This document shows positions 43,273 through 48,065 of a stretch of DNA of 48,065 bases, piece by piece. The DNA is from Actinomycetes bacterium. Its GTDB lineage: Bacteria; Actinomycetota; Acidimicrobiia; Acidimicrobiales; RAAP-2. The translations under genes and the position numbers were made by a program. The stretch spans positions 1-48,065 of the forward strand of contig JAJYVT010000017.1 of assembly GCA_021791845.1 (NCBI GenBank). The letters run 5' to 3'. The notes under the pieces were generated by a model. The model did not search any database. It was not told the DNA's origin and saw only the letters and a list, made by a program, of their open reading frames with translations. How positions within the stretch are numbered: the first letter of the stretch is position 1; every line of letters begins with the position of its first letter.

Positions 43273-43560
43273 ATGTCCGAGAACATCCAACCGCTCGGCG
43301 CCCGGGTGCTGGTCCGCGTGGCCGAGGAGGAGAGCGTCACGCCGAGCGGGTTGGTCATCCCCGACACGGCCAAGGAGAAGCCGCAGCGTGGCGTCGTGGT
43401 CGCCGTCGGCGACGACGAGGACCTGATCAAGGTCCAGCCGGGAGACGTCGTGCTCTACCCCCGGTACTCGGGGACCGAGCTGACGATCGACGGCCACGAC
43501 CACCTGGTGCTCGAGGCGACCGACCTCGTCGCCGTCGTTCGCGACGCTCCCGCCGCCTGA
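43273..43560 (+). CDS. groES: GroES-like co-chaperonin
   Basis: A 95-residue 10-kDa chaperonin: IQPLGARVLVRVAEEE, the mobile-loop region TPSGLVIPDTAKEKPQRGVVVAVG, and GDVVLYPRYSGTEL. A frame starting at 43219 overlaps the glutaredoxin stop, but the ATG at 43273 has a long GAAGGAGGAGGAG ribosome-binding tract and matches the family start. No groEL lies next to it, so it is either a second copy or a lone groES; the clear RBS suggests high expression. Confidence 0.9.
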   Translation: MSENIQPLGARVLVRVAEEESVTPSGLVIPDTAKEKPQRGVVVAVGDDEDLIKVQPGDVVLYPRYSGTELTIDGHDHLVLEATDLVAVVRDAPAA

Positions 43561-43577
43561 AGAAGCGAGGTGCTGTG

Positions 43578-44207
43578 ATGACGTACGTCCTGCCGGAACT
43601 GCGCTACGACTACGGGGCGCTCGAGCCCCACTACCGTGCCGAGAGCCTCGAGCTGCACCACCGGGGGCACCACGCCGCCTACGTGCGCGGTGCCAACCAG
43701 GCACTCGAGCAACTGGCCGAGGCCCGGGCGAGGAGCGACGGCGCGGCGATCACGGGGCTGGAGAAGTCACTGGCCTTCAACGTGTCCGGTCACGTGCTGC
43801 ACTCGATCTTCTGGACCGTCCTGTCGCCGCACGGTGGCGGGCGTCCCGACGGCGAGCTGCTGGCGGCGATCGAGGACTCGTTCGGCTCCTTCGACGCCTT
43901 CCAGACGCAGCTCGCCCAGGCGTCGATCTCGGTCCAGGGGTCGGGGTGGGGTGCCCTCGTCTACGAGCCCGTCGGCCGGCGCCTGCTGGTCGAGCAGGTC
44001 TACGACCACCAGGGCAACCTCGTCCATGGCGCCACGCCGCTGCTCGTCGTCGACGTCTGGGAGCACGCCTACTACCTGCAGTACAAGTCCGCCCGGGCGG
44101 ACTACGTGGACGCCCTCTGGAACGTGATCGACTGGTCCCACGTCGCCTCGCGGCTGGCGGTCGCAGAAGGGACCGCCGTCGAGCTGGCCTCCCACGCCGC
44201 CCTATGA
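43578..44207 (+). CDS. Fe/Mn superoxide dismutase
   Basis: A 209-residue cytoplasmic superoxide dismutase. Metal ligands: H27 in LELHHRGHHAAY, H75 in GHVLHSIFW, D159 and H163 in VVDVWEHAYYLQY. Second-sphere Y35 and Q145 (DHQGN) are present; Q145 in that position is the Mn-type arrangement, though cambialistic enzymes occur. ATG 43578 with GCGAGG upstream. It converges with the OsmC gene, the two stops sharing 44202-44207. Confidence 0.93.
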   Translation: MTYVLPELRYDYGALEPHYRAESLELHHRGHHAAYVRGANQALEQLAEARARSDGAAITGLEKSLAFNVSGHVLHSIFWTVLSPHGGGRPDGELLAAIEDSFGSFDAFQTQLAQASISVQGSGWGALVYEPVGRRLLVEQVYDHQGNLVHGATPLLVVDVWEHAYYLQYKSARADYVDALWNVIDWSHVASRLAVAEGTAVELASHAAL

Positions 44208-44639
44208 CGCGGCGACCGTGACGTCGACGTCGATGCCGTCGCGCACCGCCTCGGTCACCACGCAGTAGTCCTCGAAGAGCTCGAAACACCGCTGCCCCCG
44301 ACCTTCGGAGCCGGGCGCCATCCGGGGGTGGAGCTCGATCCGGATGGTCTTCACGCGCAGCCGGCCGCGGTCGTTCCGCGCCAACGACACCTCTGCGTCC
44401 GCGCCCATTCCCTCAACGTCCGCATGGGCCTTGCGGAGGCAGAAGAGAAGGCTGGCGCTCAGGCAGTGGGCGACCGCCGCCCCGAGCACCGACGAGGCGT
44501 TCGGTCCGGCTCCCTCCCCCAGCGGAGGTGGCTCGTCCATGACCAGCTCGTGCCGCCCATCGTCGAAGACGACCCGGGCGCGGTAGCCGTCTTCGATCTC
44601 GAGGTGCACACGGTTCTTGCCGTCCGAACCCTCGCTCAT
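44202..44639 (-). CDS. OsmC-family peroxiredoxin-like protein
   Basis: A 145-residue OsmC/Ohr-superfamily protein, thiol peroxidases for organic hydroperoxides or related hydrolases. The pattern is SSVLGAAVAHCLSASLLFCL with the first Cys at the usual catalytic position, and a later Cys in FEDYCVVTEAV. The N-terminal HLEIEDGYRARVVFDDG strand pair fits. The ATG has AAGGAGG upstream. The 156 bases from 44640 to 44795 hold no recognised gene. Confidence 0.85.
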   Translation of the reverse strand: MSEGSDGKNRVHLEIEDGYRARVVFDDGRHELVMDEPPPLGEGAGPNASSVLGAAVAHCLSASLLFCLRKAHADVEGMGADAEVSLARNDRGRLRVKTIRIELHPRMAPGSEGRGQRCFELFEDYCVVTEAVRDGIDVDVTVAAS

Positions 44640-44795
44640 CGAGCCTCCTTCCCGTCCAGGGGACCCGTGCGCTCCCGGCGTGCCGTGCATCGCACGTGGC
44701 TGGCTCGTAGGTCCCGTGCCACAGAGCGTACGGGCTGGGCGACACGAGGGTCGGGTGCTGGGGCGGCAAGCCCCCCTCCCCCCCTCGGGTCGATC

Positions 44796-44830
44796 CGGGC
44801 AGGCTCTCGGGCAGGCTCTCGGGCAGGCTT
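44796..44830. repeat. 12-bp tandem repeat at the 3' end of the Hsp20 gene (3 copies)
   Basis: cgggcaggctct is repeated at 44796 and 44808, with a third partial copy from 44820 that runs up to the Hsp20 stop codon. It lies downstream of Hsp20 on the minus strand. No hairpin with T-run was seen. Confidence 0.8.
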
Positions 44831-45255
44831 CAGGCCGCCGATGCGGCGATGGCACCCTTCTTCTCCGAGGACGTCACCTCGATGTGCCGGGCTTTCGCCG
44901 CCTCGGCGACCGGGATCGTCAGACGCAGCACGCCGTCCTCGTAGGAGGCGGAGATCTTCTCGGTGTCGAGGCTCTCGCCAAGGAAGAGCTGCCGGCTGAA
45001 CGTCCCCGTCGGCCGCTCGCAGACGACGGTCTCGGCGCCGTCGCCCTTCCAGTGTCGCTCTGCCTTCAGGCTGAGGACGTTCTTCTCCACCGTCAGCTCG
45101 ATCGACTCGGGCTTCACCCCCGGCAGGTCGACGTCCACGTGGAAGATGTCACCCGTCCGGTAGGCGTCGAGCGGCATGGACCGAACACGGGCGCCGTCAC
45201 CGAGCCGGGCGGTGATCTCCTCGAGGTCGTGGAACGGGTCGAATCGCATCAACAT
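44830..45255 (-). CDS. Hsp20/alpha-crystallin small heat-shock protein
   Basis: A 141-residue small heat-shock chaperone. It begins MLMRFDPFHDLEEI, typical of actinobacterial Hsp20/HspX-like proteins; the alpha-crystallin domain runs from about residue 40 (IFHVDVDLPGVKPESIELTV) to the AYEDGVL-type SYEDGVLRLTIPV segment near residue 115, with a short Ala-rich tail. The ATG at 45255 is placed five bases after AGGAGG. Divergent from a tandem universal stress protein gene across a gap with a large palindrome. Confidence 0.92.
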   Translation of the reverse strand: MLMRFDPFHDLEEITARLGDGARVRSMPLDAYRTGDIFHVDVDLPGVKPESIELTVEKNVLSLKAERHWKGDGAETVVCERPTGTFSRQLFLGESLDTEKISASYEDGVLRLTIPVAEAAKARHIEVTSSEKKGAIAASAA

Positions 45256-45290
45256 GACAGCCTCCTGTCGCTCGTCTTCCACCCTTCGCC

Positions 45291-45337
45291 GGTGCCCTGG
45301 CACCCACCAGGGCCGAACGGCCCTACCGGTGGGCGCC
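45291..45337. promoter_or_regulatory. Nested palindrome resembling a DosR/DevR box between hsp20 and usp
   Basis: The core AGGGCCG-AA-CGGCCCT (45309-45324) has perfect 7-bp arms and fits the GGGNC-N4-GNCCC pattern of the mycobacterial DosR box. It is flanked by GGCACCCACC (45299-45308) and GGTGGGCGCC (45328-45337), which match as inverted repeats in 9 of 10 positions. A third inverted repeat GGTGCC-CT-GGCACC is at 45291-45304. The gap (45256-45372) holds both promoters. Confidence 0.55.
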
Positions 45338-45372
45338 GGCGCGTGGTTCCTTGAGCACAGGAGGTGGTCCCC

Positions 45373-46350
45373 GTGGCTGGTCGGATTCTCGTCGGGGTCG
45401 ACGGCTCGGAAGGGTCGCGCCGCGCCCTGGAATGGGCCTTCTCCGAGGCGGAGATCCGCACGTCGGTCGTCGAGGCGGTGACGGCGTGGCGGAGCGCCTA
45501 CGACACCCCCCGGGACTTCGACTTCTCCTCCCGCGTCGACGAGGCGGGCCTCGCCGAGCACGCCCGGCGGCGGCTCGGCGACGCGCTCGGTGCCTCCACC
45601 GGCGAGCACCCCGCCGTCGAGGTCGAACGGACCGTCCTGGAGGGCGACCCCGCCGAGGTCCTGTGCCGCCGCGCCGGGGAGGCCGACCTCCTGGTGGTGG
45701 GGTCGAGGGGCCATGGCACCTTCGTCGGCCTGCTGCTCGGATCGGTCAGCTCCAAGTGCGCCCACCACAGCCCCGTCCCGGTGGCGATCGTGCCCGCACC
45801 ACGCCGAGGCGAAGAGGACCGGACCTTCCGGAGCTCCGACCGGATCCTGGCCGGCGTCGACGGGTCGCCCGGCTCGCGTCGAGCGCTGCGATGGGCGGTC
45901 GACGAAGCCCGGGCCCGGCGGGCGTCGGTCGTGGCGCTCATGGTCTGGCGACCCATCGAGGTCGACGCGGTGCCCACGGACGTCGCGGTCTCGGAGCCGA
46001 CAGCCTTCCCCACACTCGCCCGCTACGACCGCGCCGCCGCCGAGGACGCGAGCGAGCGGCTCCGGCACCTGGTCTCGGAGGTGCTCGGGGCCTCCGAAGG
46101 TGACGTCGGGGTGGAGCCGGTCACCGTCGAGGGCGACCCCGCCGAGACGTTGTGCCAGTACGCGGGGGAGGCGGACCTCCTCGTCGTGGGATCGCGCGGC
46201 CTCGGCCCCTTCGCCGAGCTCACGCTCGGCTCGGTCAGCGCCAAGTGCGCCCATCACAGCCCTCGACCGGTGGTCATCGTCCCGACAGGCCGCGACCGCC
46301 GCCGAACCGGCGCTGGAGGCGTGGCGGCGGTGCCGGCGGTGCCGGCCTGA
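45373..46350 (+). CDS. Tandem universal stress protein (two UspA domains)
   Basis: A 325-residue protein made of two UspA domains. Each has ILVGVDGSEGSRRALEWA / ILAGVDGSPGSRRALRWA, and the ATP-binding G-2x-G-9x-G(S) motif: GSRGHGTFVGLLLGSVS and GSRGLGPFAELTLGSVS. Such double-domain proteins are dormancy and hypoxia proteins in mycobacteria. GTG 45373 is eight bases after AGGAGG; GTG 45364 overlaps the SD and is less likely. One base separates its stop from the P-type ATPase start. Confidence 0.93.
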   Translation: MAGRILVGVDGSEGSRRALEWAFSEAEIRTSVVEAVTAWRSAYDTPRDFDFSSRVDEAGLAEHARRRLGDALGASTGEHPAVEVERTVLEGDPAEVLCRRAGEADLLVVGSRGHGTFVGLLLGSVSSKCAHHSPVPVAIVPAPRRGEEDRTFRSSDRILAGVDGSPGSRRALRWAVDEARARRASVVALMVWRPIEVDAVPTDVAVSEPTAFPTLARYDRAAAEDASERLRHLVSEVLGASEGDVGVEPVTVEGDPAETLCQYAGEADLLVVGSRGLGPFAELTLGSVSAKCAHHSPRPVVIVPTGRDRRRTGAGGVAAVPAVPA

Positions 46351-46351
46351 C

Positions 46352-48065
<1,714 letters not shown>

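Noticed and set aside
45299-45337. Nested palindrome as a transcription terminator
   Set aside because: It lies between divergent starts, not after a gene, and has no T-run.

Overview
The window is about 70% or more G+C, with gene-dense, mostly short-gap operons, repeated 4-base GTGA/ATGA start-stop overlaps, and many genes that begin directly after a TANNNT -10 box. This is the style of a free-living, aerobic actinobacterium. The gene content (mycobacterial-type KatG/Fur, a CcmABC/CcdA cytochrome c set, a leucine-type acyl-CoA carboxylase operon, FUSC, AIM24-like and OsmC proteins) fits Acidimicrobiia or a relative, but no rRNA or tRNA is present to settle it. No phage, IS element, CRISPR array or RNA operon was seen.

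Layout. 1-3861 (minus): gmd, ccdA, ccmA, ccmB, ccmC (cut by the window edge). 3893-6614: a glycosyltransferase/TetR pair, a low-Mr tyrosine phosphatase and an Lrp regulator. 6553-15827 (minus): a catabolic block of methylcrotonyl-type carboxylase beta and alpha, HMG-CoA lyase, acyl-CoA dehydrogenase and a fused indolepyruvate-type ferredoxin oxidoreductase, with a divergent TetR regulator. 16505-19268: katG and a divergent Fur protein. 19275-22344 (minus): succinyl-CoA:acetoacetate CoA-transferase A/B, a methyltransferase and a VOC protein; the CoA-transferase can take the acetoacetate made by HMG-CoA lyase. 22418-24147: nickel/cobalt transporter and a second Fur protein with a Nur-like box between them. 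24286-32611: kynureninase, a K+ channel, an MFS exporter, a frameshifted phosphotransferase, a HEAT-repeat protein, a deleted GNAT remnant and a FUSC membrane protein.

32624-39320 (minus) is the most unusual region. A membrane-embedded processive GT2 polysaccharide synthase is fused to a C-terminal EAL domain that has lost several catalytic residues. It overlaps a membrane-anchored GH18-like protein with chitin-type binding modules. A secreted paralogue follows, and its leader carries a recognisable GEMM (cyclic di-GMP-I) riboswitch behind its own promoter. Together they look like a cyclic di-GMP-wired system that makes and trims an extracellular, possibly GlcNAc-containing, polysaccharide.

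39555-48065 is a small hypothetical protein, an AIM24-like protein and a sugar transporter, followed by a stress block: ArsR-glutaredoxin, GroES, Fe/Mn superoxide dismutase, OsmC, Hsp20, a tandem universal stress protein and a P-type ATPase (cut by the window edge). The Hsp20/USP gap holds a large palindrome that resembles a DosR/DevR box. GC-rich minisatellites (12-39 bp units) occur in or beside six genes.
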